Shown: positions 1 to 6,996, counted from the first letter of the stretch. The stretch: DNA of 12,278 nt from an uncultured Oscillospiraceae bacterium (GCA_900758315.1 CAAERF010000043.1:1-12278); one strand, 5' to 3'. A program made the numbers and translations. Notes: a model not told the origin generated them from the letters alone.

Positions 1-68
1 ACGAGGCAGAATCTTTATACTGGGAGCAGACCCAGGCAACTGCTCCTGGATAAATTTTTGCTAAAAAC

Positions 69-1064
69 GTGTCCACTTACTTGACTATAGTCCATGTGAT
101 GATTACCACAGCGGGCACGGTGCGGGAATGTATTTTTGATGATATGTATAACCACGCCTGCGAAGTGGCAGACGGCGTTATTACAGACAACAGCTTTCTG
201 CCTGTGCTGTATGAACTGGATAAGCGGGACGAATGGACAGACCCCGTCGCATGGAAAAAGGCAAACCCGGCGTTGGGCAGTATCAAGAAAACCGATGATT
301 TAGCGCTGAAGGTGGAACGGGCAAAGCAGAACCCCAATGACCTTTCCGGGGTGCTGTGCAAGGAATTTAACATCCGGGAAACCGTCAAAACGGCGTGGCT
401 GTCCTTTGACGCAATCAACAATACGGAAACCTTTGACCTGGAACAATTCCGGGGCGCGTACTGTATTGGCGGCGTTGACCTTTCCATTACCACAGACCTG
501 ACCTGTGCAAGCCTGCTGTTCATGCGCCGGGGCAGTGACCGCAAATACATTGCACAAATGTATTTTCTGCCCGCAGACCGCTTGCAGGAGCGTGTACAGC
601 AGGACAAAATCCCCTATGACAAGTGGTTTGAACGGGGCTTGCTGCGCCTTTGTACGGGTAATTCTATCAACTATTCCGATGTCACGCAATGGTTTGTGGA
701 AATCATAAAAGAATATGATTTGTTCCCGGCGTGGATATATTATGACAGCTATTCTGCCCGGTACTTTGTGGAAGAAATGCAGATGCGGGGCTTTACCATG
801 GTGCGCTGTATTCAGGGCGCAAAGACCCTGTCCCTGCCCATGCAGATGTTGGGCGCAGACCTGCAGGCCCACAAGGTAAACTATAACAACAATCCCATTC
901 TGAAATGGTGTCTGACCAACACCGGGGTGCAGACCGACCGAAACGGCAACATTGTACCCATTAAAAACCAAAGCCCCAGGCAGCGCATTGACGGAACCGC
1001 CGCCCTGCTGGACTGCTATGTGGGGCTGTATGAACACTATAACGAATACACCAGCGCCATATAA
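69..1064 (+). CDS. terL: Phage terminase large subunit, N-terminally truncated
   Basis: This is the nuclease half of a large terminase, the motor that cuts and packages phage DNA into procapsids. The 331-residue product begins (GTG) just before MITTAG (residues 11-16), which matches the ATPase coupling motif of HK97-type terminases. The RNase H-like nuclease domain looks complete: GVDLS with D137, YYDSY with D226, and RIDGTAA with D308. Intact relatives usually exceed 500 residues and carry Walker A and B motifs ahead of the coupling motif. Here an in-frame TAA at 51-53 closes the frame, and the residues before ITTAG do not look like terminase to me. No good ribosome binding site precedes the GTG. 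I read it as a 5'-deleted pseudogene that could at most make a nuclease fragment. The family assignment is strong. Whether it is expressed is unknown. Confidence 0.8.
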   Translation: MSTYLTIVHVMITTAGTVRECIFDDMYNHACEVADGVITDNSFLPVLYELDKRDEWTDPVAWKKANPALGSIKKTDDLALKVERAKQNPNDLSGVLCKEFNIRETVKTAWLSFDAINNTETFDLEQFRGAYCIGGVDLSITTDLTCASLLFMRRGSDRKYIAQMYFLPADRLQERVQQDKIPYDKWFERGLLRLCTGNSINYSDVTQWFVEIIKEYDLFPAWIYYDSYSARYFVEEMQMRGFTMVRCIQGAKTLSLPMQMLGADLQAHKVNYNNNPILKWCLTNTGVQTDRNGNIVPIKNQSPRQRIDGTAALLDCYVGLYEHYNEYTSAI

Positions 1065-1076
1065 GGGGGTATCGGC

Positions 1077-1394
1077 ATGAAGCTGAAAGACAAGAAAATT
1101 GAACTGCTGCGGCAGGTGCATACAAGGGATGAAATGGGCATAACCACAACCACCCTTGAAAGCATGGGGACAATATGGGCGTACTTTCGCCACCTGTCCG
1201 GCAAGGAAGTATTCGCGGCGGCAACGGTCAATTACAAGGAAGAAGTGTTGTTTCAGGTGAATTACCGCCCAGATATTACAACGACCCATGTAATACGGTA
1301 CAATGGTGTGTTGTACGATATTACACGAGTCGATGTATTTGAGGGATATAAAAGGGACCTGACTTTGTATTGTAGCCGAAGGGTAAGGCAGTAA
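1077..1394 (+). CDS. Phage head closure / head-tail adaptor protein
   Basis: This is a 105-residue protein of the SPP1 gp16-like head-tail joining family (Phage_H_T_join type), which caps the portal and connects the filled head to the tail. The small all-beta pattern is typical of the family: an N-terminal segment on operating conditions (IELLRQVHTRDEMGITTTT), a central W-A-x-F stretch followed by GKEVFAAATVNYKEEVLFQVNYR, then ITTTHVIRYNGVLYDITRVD and a charged C-terminal strand. The start at 1077 has a GGGGG ribosome binding site six bases upstream and lies 12 bases after the terminase stop, so the two were probably co-transcribed. The gene looks full length. It ends only 2 bp before the convergent specificity-subunit frame, and none of the structural genes expected downstream follow it. 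Confidence 0.82.
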   Translation: MKLKDKKIELLRQVHTRDEMGITTTTLESMGTIWAYFRHLSGKEVFAAATVNYKEEVLFQVNYRPDITTTHVIRYNGVLYDITRVDVFEGYKRDLTLYCSRRVRQ

Positions 1395-1396
1395 CC

Positions 1397-1933
1397 TTAT
1401 GCTGGTATCAGCTGCTTTTCCTTCAAATACTGCAATTTCAGCTTTGCAAAAAGGTAATTTCTACATTCTTCCATATATACCCAGTCCGGCTTTCCTGCTT
1501 CATTAACGGGGAGAAGCAATATTTGCTTTCGCATTCTTTGCTCATTGAATTTATAGCCATAGGTATATTTGGCTTTTTGCTGCAAAATCACTGTTTTCAG
1601 GAAAAGATAAATGTATTTGTTCCCTACAACCTGTTTTGTACGGAATCGCTTTACATCGTCCGAGAACAGGCAAGTATAAGGATGGAAAAAGTTTTCGACA
1701 ACACTGCCATTATAATTTACTCCCAATACGTTGCTGTCCTCTGACGCATTTGTGCTGGAAGTAAACGCAGTAACGCCATTGTTGGAGTCAGTAGCACCGA
1801 TAAACGGTTTGTTGCCGGGACGCATATCGCTTTTTGTCAGCCGTTTACCGGGACTTATATCAAATATTTCAGTAAGTTCAAATTCTGCCCATTTCTTTTT
1901 ATTTAGGGGCGTTGTCCCCCCCGATTTGTACAT
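1397..1933 (-). CDS. Specificity subunit, second TRD half (split from first half by G7 tract)
   Basis: This is the C-terminal half of a Type I/BcgI-like specificity (S) subunit. It begins WAEFELTEIFDISPG, the same opening that the first half uses (WKEFRLLDYFDYIKG), and ends with NEAGKPDWVYMEE followed by a helical spacer (LFAKLKLQYLKEKQ). The two halves are therefore tandem target-recognition-domain repeats. The frame stays open upstream through 2032, but residues before the G run are out-of-frame readings of the first half. The first sensible independent start is ATG at 1933-1931, with only a weak GGCG upstream, and it overlaps the first half by 35 nt. It may be translated by coupling, or only when the G run loses one base and joins the halves into one protein of about 350 residues. 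It terminates 2 bp from the convergent phage gene. Confidence 0.75.
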   Translation of the reverse strand: MYKSGGTTPLNKKKWAEFELTEIFDISPGKRLTKSDMRPGNKPFIGATDSNNGVTAFTSSTNASEDSNVLGVNYNGSVVENFFHPYTCLFSDDVKRFRTKQVVGNKYIYLFLKTVILQQKAKYTYGYKFNEQRMRKQILLLPVNEAGKPDWVYMEECRNYLFAKLKLQYLKEKQLIPA

Positions 1934-2450
1934 TATCGCCAATATAATCCATGTATTTTTGTATAATATGCTGTTTTCTTTCGGCGATATACTCTTGCAT
2001 AAAGACAAAATCCGGCAATCCATTTTCATCAATGGGGAGCATCACACGAAAAACCGATAACCGCGCATTATTCAAGGAGTATCCGTGCCCAAATTTTTCC
2101 CGCTGAACAGTTATGCAATTAACCCAAAACAGTAGAATGTTTTCGTCATAATTCTCTTTAGGGTACAAAGCTGTTACATGGGTATCAAGCAACATATTGG
2201 CCGGTTGATAGTATGCGATACCTGCGCCGCCGTCGCCGTCATTATTTATTGTGATACAATGTCCTTTGAACGCAGGTTTCTTCCCATTATTGCTAACAAA
2301 ACACTTGAAACCATTATCTATCTTTTTCGCAGATACCAGCGGTACATTACCTATTGTCAGGCTTGCCATATCATTTTGATTTCCCTTGATATAGTCAAAA
2401 TAATCAAGCAGACGGAACTCTTTCCAATCTCTATCCGATAACGAAAGCAT
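1899..2450 (-). CDS. Specificity subunit, first TRD half (BcgI B / HsdS-like)
   Basis: This 183-residue N-terminal half of a specificity subunit selects the DNA target for both cleavage and methylation by the upstream nuclease-methyltransferase. It contains WKEFRLLDYFDYIKGN (conserved TRD start), a TRD with INNDGDGGAGIAYYQP, and the closing segment MLPIDENGLPDFVFMQEYIAE followed by a helical arm (RKQHIIQKYMDYIG). I chose ATG at 2450 because GGCGGTGA lies six bases upstream. The ATG begins one base after the TAA of the upstream gene, so translation is probably coupled. The frame extends to 2492 but has no comparable ribosome binding site there. It stops at 1899 shortly after a G7 run; one G fewer would extend it to 1397. 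Half-sized S proteins can dimerise in related systems, so the short form may work with a different, symmetric target. That is inference. Confidence 0.82.
   Translation of the reverse strand: MLSLSDRDWKEFRLLDYFDYIKGNQNDMASLTIGNVPLVSAKKIDNGFKCFVSNNGKKPAFKGHCITINNDGDGGAGIAYYQPANMLLDTHVTALYPKENYDENILLFWVNCITVQREKFGHGYSLNNARLSVFRVMLPIDENGLPDFVFMQEYIAERKQHIIQKYMDYIGDNVQIGGDNAPK
1916..1922 (-). repeat. G7 homopolymer, likely phase-variation tract
   Basis: There are seven consecutive G on the coding (minus) strand, exactly at the join of the two specificity halves. With G7 the first half reads IGGDNAPK and stops. With G6 it reads IGGTTPLNKKKW and continues into the second half without interruption. 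The position, base and effect match slipped-strand switches known in hsdS genes, for example the G tract of Neisseria NgoAV. Sequencing error or a fixed mutation is the alternative. Confidence 0.75.
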
Positions 2451-2451
2451 A

Positions 2452-4374
2452 TTATTCACCGCCTTTCTCACCGAACAAATAGCCGCGCCCATGGGTAATC
2501 ATGTTGAACTCAAATGTCAGATAGTCCGCAATGCTATTCATAAAATCTGCTTCTGTGGGGATTTCATCGTTGTAATAATAGAAAGAATGCAACCACTCGT
2601 CACTATCTTCGACTGTGGTTTCCACCATGAATTTAGAGGGAAAGTCCGTAATTTTGCCCCGCCAGCAATCCAGCAGATATTGCCGCCTGTCCTTTGCGCA
2701 TTCCGTTTCCACCAAGCCCAGGTGCATTTTCACCACAAAACCATCATCCTCAAAATTGACGAACTTTGCAATTTTATCTGCGGGGTGCGGTTCTCCGGCG
2801 GTAAATACTGCAATGCAAGGGACAGTTCCCACACCATAAAATGTGTTTTTGTTCAGGCTAATTACACCCTCCAGAGTGTGGTTTTTCAGTATTTCGGCCT
2901 TTACTGCCTTATCTTCCTTTGTTTTACCGATCATTGCAGACACAGGGACGATAACTGCAACGCGCCCGCCCACTGTAACAGAATTGAGCAGGTGACGGAT
3001 AAAGCAAAGTTCAGACAGGTGCGCCGTGTTTTTGTCCTTTGCTTGTGAATAGGGCGGATTCATAAATCCAACGGTCACACCGCCGCCCTTTAACTGCAAT
3101 TCGCCGGGGTCTTGCGCCAAAAAGTCCTCACAAATCAGGTTGCTTTGTCCATCACCGCGCAAAATCATATTTGTTGTGGCGATTGAAAACATATCGTCAC
3201 GAATTTCTATTCCGTGTATCTGCTGCTGTTTTATATGCTTGCGTTCTGCATCACTTTTTGCTGAGAGCAGCATTTTGTGCATTCCGGAAATCAGGAATCC
3301 ACCCGTTCCACAGCAGGGGTCGAATACAACGTCCGTAGATTTTAGGTCTACTAATTCACAGAACAATTCTGTAATATGGCGGGGTGTTAGTACCACTCCC
3401 AGCGCCTGCCCATCACCCCCGGAATAGGAAACAAATTCCCCATAAAAGCGGCCTAAATAGTCCTCACGCCCGTTTGATACAATTGCCTGAAAGATATTCT
3501 TGTTAATGTATTCTGCGAAATATTTCAGCGGTGTTTTGTCCCCTAAATCAGCGCGTTTTGTGTTTAACTGTGGCCTGTCCTTTATCAATGTGAATTGGTT
3601 AAGTACACGTTGTTTTTTTACTTCCGGGGCAACTTTCGCGCGCTGTAAGTTCTTTTCAAGATACTGATACAGAATTGCGCCGTCCGTGTTGCTTTCCAGT
3701 GTGTCCCCAGTCAACTGATTAAGATTAAAGCCGTATTCCTTTTCACGCAAAGCAAGCAGTATTGCAGACACAACGAGCGGCTTTTCATCTTCTCCAAGCC
3801 CGCCATAATTCCGCAGATATTCATGCAGTTCTTTTGCTTTTTTCAGAATATCGGCAAGTTCAATATCTTCCGGCGGTACTTCTTCCAAAACAAGACGTTT
3901 GTAATACTCCATTATATGAGCCGCCGAAAAGTTTTCAAATGTCTGTACTTCCGGCAACCATTTATAGCCGCTTGCATCAACAAAAATCGGCTGCAAAATA
4001 TGGTGCTTGCTATCGCCCGCATTACCAAAAGCAAACACTTTCTTGTAGGCGGTTTTCTCGATAATGTGCTGTGCATAGTGCAACGCACCGTTCACGGCAT
4101 AATCCGTGGTTGCTTGTACGGTCATAGCAATCGTGCCATCCGCTTCTTTTAGGCAGAGATTCGCCCGGTCTGCTTTATCTTCCATAACAAGCACAAAATC
4201 CCCAACAACGGCGGTAAATTCAGGAAAACCCGCTTTGCCTGTCTGATGCTTTGAAGCGGTTTTCAATGCTTCGTTTATAGGGGCAATGGTACTGCCTTGT
4301 GTATCTGCCTGAATACCAGCTTCAACCAGTAAATCATGTATGAATAAATCAAAGTTTGCTTCTTTCTTTGCCAT
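2452..4374 (-). CDS. BcgI-like fused endonuclease / N6-adenine methyltransferase (A subunit)
   Basis: This 640-residue protein probably both methylates adenine and cuts DNA when paired with the specificity subunit next door. Residues about 45-135 resemble a PD-(D/E)XK nuclease: PE at 51-52, GDFVLVMEDK with E65 and K67. A helical connector (about 165-290) leads to a Type I-class methyltransferase core. That core has DPCCGTGG at 352-359 (SAM-binding motif I), HGIEIRDD at 387-394, and the catalytic NPPY at 439-442. The length, the nuclease at the N terminus and a single S gene downstream match the Type IIB enzyme BcgI (A about 640, B about 340 residues). That explains why no separate HsdR helicase-nuclease is present. 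An AGGGG ribosome binding site lies nine bases before the ATG. Methyltransferase identity is near certain. The nuclease assignment rests on motif layout and needs a profile search. Confidence 0.88.
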   Translation of the reverse strand: MAKKEANFDLFIHDLLVEAGIQADTQGSTIAPINEALKTASKHQTGKAGFPEFTAVVGDFVLVMEDKADRANLCLKEADGTIAMTVQATTDYAVNGALHYAQHIIEKTAYKKVFAFGNAGDSKHHILQPIFVDASGYKWLPEVQTFENFSAAHIMEYYKRLVLEEVPPEDIELADILKKAKELHEYLRNYGGLGEDEKPLVVSAILLALREKEYGFNLNQLTGDTLESNTDGAILYQYLEKNLQRAKVAPEVKKQRVLNQFTLIKDRPQLNTKRADLGDKTPLKYFAEYINKNIFQAIVSNGREDYLGRFYGEFVSYSGGDGQALGVVLTPRHITELFCELVDLKSTDVVFDPCCGTGGFLISGMHKMLLSAKSDAERKHIKQQQIHGIEIRDDMFSIATTNMILRGDGQSNLICEDFLAQDPGELQLKGGGVTVGFMNPPYSQAKDKNTAHLSELCFIRHLLNSVTVGGRVAVIVPVSAMIGKTKEDKAVKAEILKNHTLEGVISLNKNTFYGVGTVPCIAVFTAGEPHPADKIAKFVNFEDDGFVVKMHLGLVETECAKDRRQYLLDCWRGKITDFPSKFMVETTVEDSDEWLHSFYYYNDEIPTEADFMNSIADYLTFEFNMITHGRGYLFGEKGGE

Positions 4375-4428
4375 AGTGCCGTGCCCCTATTCTTGTCTAT
4401 CAGAAATAGACGCAATTATACAAATATC

Positions 4429-4457
4429 AGTATAGCACAGGCGGGTCAAAAACTCAA
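4429..4457 (-). promoter_or_regulatory. Promoter for the restriction-modification genes
   Basis: On the minus strand there is a TTGAGT (4457-4452) -35 and a TATACT (4434-4429) -10 separated by exactly 17 bp. It lies about 55 bp upstream of the nuclease-methyltransferase start. It sits in the 96-bp gap after the AbiV-family gene, so the restriction genes can be transcribed without that gene. Confidence 0.6.
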
Positions 4458-4470
4458 TCCAGGCAGACAA

Positions 4471-4971
4471 TTATTTGGCGTTTATCTTCCAATATCGTTC
4501 CATACTGCCTTGCAGATTTAAGCGACAAATAAGCGACAAGCCACAATGTGAAGGTTCAGAAGCCCCGACAAAACCACAATATATTGAACGATACGCAAAG
4601 AATAGCCCTGTATTTGGTGTCGAAATCAAATACAGGGCTGTTGAGATATACTCTTTATCAGAGGAGATCAGTATATTTTCGGCATGTTCAATCATTTTGG
4701 TCTTATCTTTGTGATTTCGGAGCCGTTTCCAGAATCGGTGCCAATCAATTTTTTCTGTAATTAAACCAACAACAGCACTCGTTACAATAAGACTTTTACC
4801 GAGTTCTTCATTTGCAATACAAAGCAAAAAATAAGCGCGAGCAAATTTTGAGTTTTCGTATAAAAGCGTAGCTTCCTCATAGAGAGCTTTAGCATTTTCA
4901 ATAATTTTATTTCGAGCTGAAATTAACTGTTCAAGAGTTAATTCTCCTTTATACCGTTCTAATTTTTCCAT
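4471..4971 (-). CDS. AbiV-family abortive-infection HEPN protein, 3' end possibly altered
   Basis: This 166-residue protein has an N-terminal region that matches AbiV-type HEPN proteins, which protect lactococci and other Firmicutes by shutting down phage-infected cells. Visible hallmarks are the helical N terminus (SARNKIIENAKALYEEATLLYEN), the family core ARAYFLLCIANEELGKSL (about residues 44-61), and WKRLRNHKDK (about 80-89). From about residue 112 onward the sequence no longer resembles the family: the DNA there holds a perfect 13-bp inverted repeat and the last 45 residues look like chance translation. The original C terminus may have been replaced by a junction. The start at 4971 has AGGG eight bases upstream. 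The gene is much AT-richer than its right flank, consistent with acquired defence cargo. It lies on the same strand as the restriction genes and upstream of them. Confidence 0.68.
   Translation of the reverse strand: MEKLERYKGELTLEQLISARNKIIENAKALYEEATLLYENSKFARAYFLLCIANEELGKSLIVTSAVVGLITEKIDWHRFWKRLRNHKDKTKMIEHAENILISSDKEYISTALYLISTPNTGLFFAYRSIYCGFVGASEPSHCGLSLICRLNLQGSMERYWKINAK
4604..4639. repeat. Perfect 13-bp inverted repeat inside the AbiV-family gene
   Basis: The arms AGCCCTGTATTTG (4604-4616) and CAAATACAGGGCT (4627-4639) flank a 10-nt loop. In RNA from either strand this would be a strong hairpin. There is no T run after it on the minus strand, so it is not a typical terminator. It coincides with the point where the AbiV similarity ends. 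Confidence 0.75.
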
Positions 4972-5020
4972 AATAAAAACCCTCGCAATCGTAAGTGTAA
5001 TAGAACAGATTAGGTTTTAA

Positions 5021-5629
5021 GCGGACGGCATCTGGGGCGACAAGACGGACAGCGCGGTCCGGGCTTACCAGTACAAGGCAGGCCTGACTGTGGACGGCAT
5101 TGTGGGGCCCACACCCCAGGCAAACTGATACAGGATTCCATTGTCGCCCGGGCAAAGGAAGATCGCGTCCTACATGATCAAGAACAAGTGGCACTACAAG
5201 GGCGACGGTTACACGGCCAAGTCCACGGCCACCAAGAAACTGGACAAGCCCGGCTCCAGCTGTGCCCACTTTGTCAGCTGGGTGCTTCAGGATGTGGGAC
5301 TGCTGAAATCCGGCAAGGTACTCAGCCACACAAAGGCGGGCTACGGCACCGGCGCGAAGTCCATTGTCAACGCAGATCATCTGATCGGCTGCGATGTGAC
5401 CTATCCCAATCAGAAGTTGGACAACTACAAGGACAAGCTCCATCCCGGCAACGTACTGGTCCATGACAGCAGCATCGGCATCTACCTGCTGGAGAATGGC
5501 AAACCAACCGTGATCACGGGCAGAAATGGCCAGACAGTCAATGACAAGAACCAGTATATCACGCTGACTGTCACATCCGGCTATGAGTGGAAACACGACA
5601 TTCTGGCGCTGGTCAGGGCAAAGGTGTAA
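5021..5629 (+). pseudogene. Endolysin remnant: peptidoglycan-binding repeat plus cysteine amidase-like domain
   Basis: This is a decayed phage lysin, which would have cut host peptidoglycan for release. The frame begins abruptly at ADGIWGDKTDSAVRAYQ, the core of a peptidoglycan-binding repeat (PG_binding_1 type), right after a TAA with no start codon, so the 5' part is missing. It runs through VDGIVGPT and meets TGA at 5126-5128. The expected linker PGKLIQDSIVARAKE is readable one frame over (5116-5160), and IASYMIKNKWHYKGDGY then resumes in the first frame. One base has therefore been lost near 5114 and one gained near 5161. The catalytic-type domain contains SSCAHFVSWVLQ (Cys nucleophile motif), SHTKAGYGTG and DVLVHDSS, typical of amidase-like endolysins in clostridial phages. 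A TTG at 5141 could start a 162-residue fragment, but no ribosome binding site supports it. Confidence 0.78.
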
Positions 5630-5637
5630 CCCGTTCT

Positions 5638-5666
5638 GTTTAACAGCAAAATTTCTGTGCTATAAT
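5638..5666 (+). promoter_or_regulatory. Extended -10 promoter
   Basis: TGCTATAAT (TATAAT at 5661-5666) is a consensus extended -10. The -35 region is weak (TGTTTA or TTTAAC, spacing 16-17). No ORF with a ribosome binding site follows before the hairpin terminator 70 bp downstream. Confidence 0.5.
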
Positions 5667-5672
5667 TTACGT

Positions 5673-5769
5673 GTTGTTTGGGGAAGTGCCTGGTATAAAG
5701 CACCATGCTCCTCCCTATCAGTTATTCTAATAGATAAAAAATAGGCAACCTTTCGGTTGCCTATTTTTT
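5673..5769 (+). ncRNA. Candidate small RNA between promoter and terminator
   Basis: The predicted transcript is about 97 nt, starting roughly seven bases after the -10 and ending at a rho-independent terminator. It contains a possible first hairpin (GTGC/GCAC arms around 5687-5706, extended imperfectly by GGGGA/TCCTCCC). I recognise no known RNA family. The call rests only on promoter plus terminator spacing and the lack of a coding frame. Confidence 0.35.
5736..5769. terminator. Bidirectional rho-independent terminator
   Basis: Arms AAAAAATAGGCAACC (5736-5750) and GGTTGCCTATTTTTT (5755-5769) form a perfect 15-bp stem with a TTTC loop. A GC-containing core is flanked by six A and six T, so it can stop transcription on both strands. 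It separates the phage remnant from the tsf operon and may be the downstream end of rpsB-tsf as well. Confidence 0.88.
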
Positions 5770-6025
5770 ACCTGTTAAAAAGAACTATACATGTGCAAAT
5801 ATGTTAATTGTCCTTTCAATTTGCGTAAACTTCACCGAAGGAAGCAAGAATTCATTTTACGCAATTTCATACGCATTTTTTACACAACTTTATGGTATAT
5901 GGCACGATAATACATGACAATTTATTCCAAAAGTTGAACAGTAAATTATGCTCGCTTTCTTATGAAAAACATTGATATTCCAACGTTTTTCCAACAAATC
6001 TTTTATAATTTCGCCAAAGACTTGA
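5770..6025. other. AT-rich intergenic stretch downstream of tsf
   Basis: No coding frame with a ribosome binding site is visible. The stretch contains an imperfectly flanked inverted repeat TTGCGTAAA (5821-5829) and TTTACGCAA (5856-5864), and a weaker GAAAAAC/GTTTTTC pair near 5964-5991. It probably forms the 3' untranslated region of tsf up to the terminator. No attachment site could be identified. Confidence 0.45.
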
Positions 6026-6967
6026 TTACTTGATCATGCTGGCGACTTCCGCTGCGAAGTCCTCTTCCTTCTTGGCCAGGCCCTCGCCGGTCTCGAAGCG
6101 GGTGAACTTGACGACCTTGATTTCGCCGCCCAGTTCCTTAGCCACTGCCTTGACGTGCTGCTCGACAGTCAGCTTGCTCTCCTTGACGTACTGCTGGTTG
6201 AGCAGGCAAACCTCTGCGAAGTAGTTGTTCATACGGCCAGCGACCTTCTTCTCGGCGATCATCTGCTTCTTTTCCTCGGGCATCTTAGTGTTGGAAGCGT
6301 TCTCCTCCAGAGCCTTTGCCAACTGGACAGCCTTTTCCTTCTCCACTTCCTCAGCGGGGACTTCGTCGCTGGAGACATAGCTGGGGTTCATAGCGGCGAT
6401 CTGCATAGCCAGATCCTTGCCCAGGGTGACCACACCCTCGTTGCCAGCCAGGTTGTCAGAGACTTCCAGGTTGACCAGAACGCCGATCTTACCGTTCATG
6501 TGGACGTAGGGGATGTTCAGGCCGGTGTCATAGCGCACGAAACGGCGCAGCTGCAGGTTCTCACCGATGGCCAGAACCTTGTCTGCGGTAACAGCGTCGA
6601 CGGTACGGTCGGTGCCAGGATAGGTGGCGGCCTTCAGGGCATCCACGTCAGCGGGGTTCTGCTCAGCGACGGCGGTAGCGCAGTCCTTTACGAACTCCTG
6701 GAAAGTGGCGTTCTTTGCCACGAAGTCTGTCTGGGAGTTGACTTCCAGCACGACGCCCACGCCGGCGTCAGTGACGATGGCCAGGGAAACGCCCTCAGAG
6801 GCGATCTTGGAGGCCTTCTTGGTCTGAGCGGCCAGGCCCTTTTCACGCAGCCAGTCGATTGCGGCGTCCCGATCGCCGTCACAGGCCATCAGTGCCTTCT
6901 TGCAGTCCATCATGCCCACGCCGGTCATTTCGCGGAGCTCTTTTACATCTTTTGCGGTAACAGCCAT
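6026..6967 (-). CDS. tsf: Translation elongation factor Ts
   Basis: This is EF-Ts, the cytoplasmic nucleotide exchange factor that recharges EF-Tu with GTP during translation. The 313-residue product shows the N-terminal UBA-like domain (TAKDVKELREMTGVGMMDCKKAL, residues 4-26), the EF-Tu contact motif TDFVAKN (80-86), and the dimerisation/core domains ending in KFTRFETGEGL. The length is normal for clostridial forms, slightly longer than the E. coli protein. GGGAGG lies about nine bases upstream of the ATG. It follows rpsB by 69 nt, the usual bacterial arrangement, with a hairpin between them. The nearest convincing terminator downstream is about 260 bp away. Confidence 0.97.
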   Translation of the reverse strand: MAVTAKDVKELREMTGVGMMDCKKALMACDGDRDAAIDWLREKGLAAQTKKASKIASEGVSLAIVTDAGVGVVLEVNSQTDFVAKNATFQEFVKDCATAVAEQNPADVDALKAATYPGTDRTVDAVTADKVLAIGENLQLRRFVRYDTGLNIPYVHMNGKIGVLVNLEVSDNLAGNEGVVTLGKDLAMQIAAMNPSYVSSDEVPAEEVEKEKAVQLAKALEENASNTKMPEEKKQMIAEKKVAGRMNNYFAEVCLLNQQYVKESKLTVEQHVKAVAKELGGEIKVVKFTRFETGEGLAKKEEDFAAEVASMIK

Positions 6968-6996
6968 GATACATTTCCTCCCATGATTTGAATCAA

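Noticed and set aside
300..1289. Long open frame on the minus strand opposite the terminase
   Set aside because: It is the antisense reading of two clear phage genes, has no family features and no ribosome binding site.
1397..2032. Start of the second specificity half at ATG 2032
   Set aside because: Residues before the G tract are an out-of-frame reading of the first half and have no similarity to S subunits.
2451..2492. ATG at 2492 as start of the first specificity half
   Set aside because: It lies inside the upstream gene without a good ribosome binding site, while ATG 2450 has GGCGGTGA at the right distance.
5821..5864. Inverted repeat TTGCGTAAA / TTTACGCAA as an operator or attachment site
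   Set aside because: The arms are only 9 bp with a 26-nt spacer in AT-rich DNA, there is no nearby regulated start, and no matching copy elsewhere in the window.
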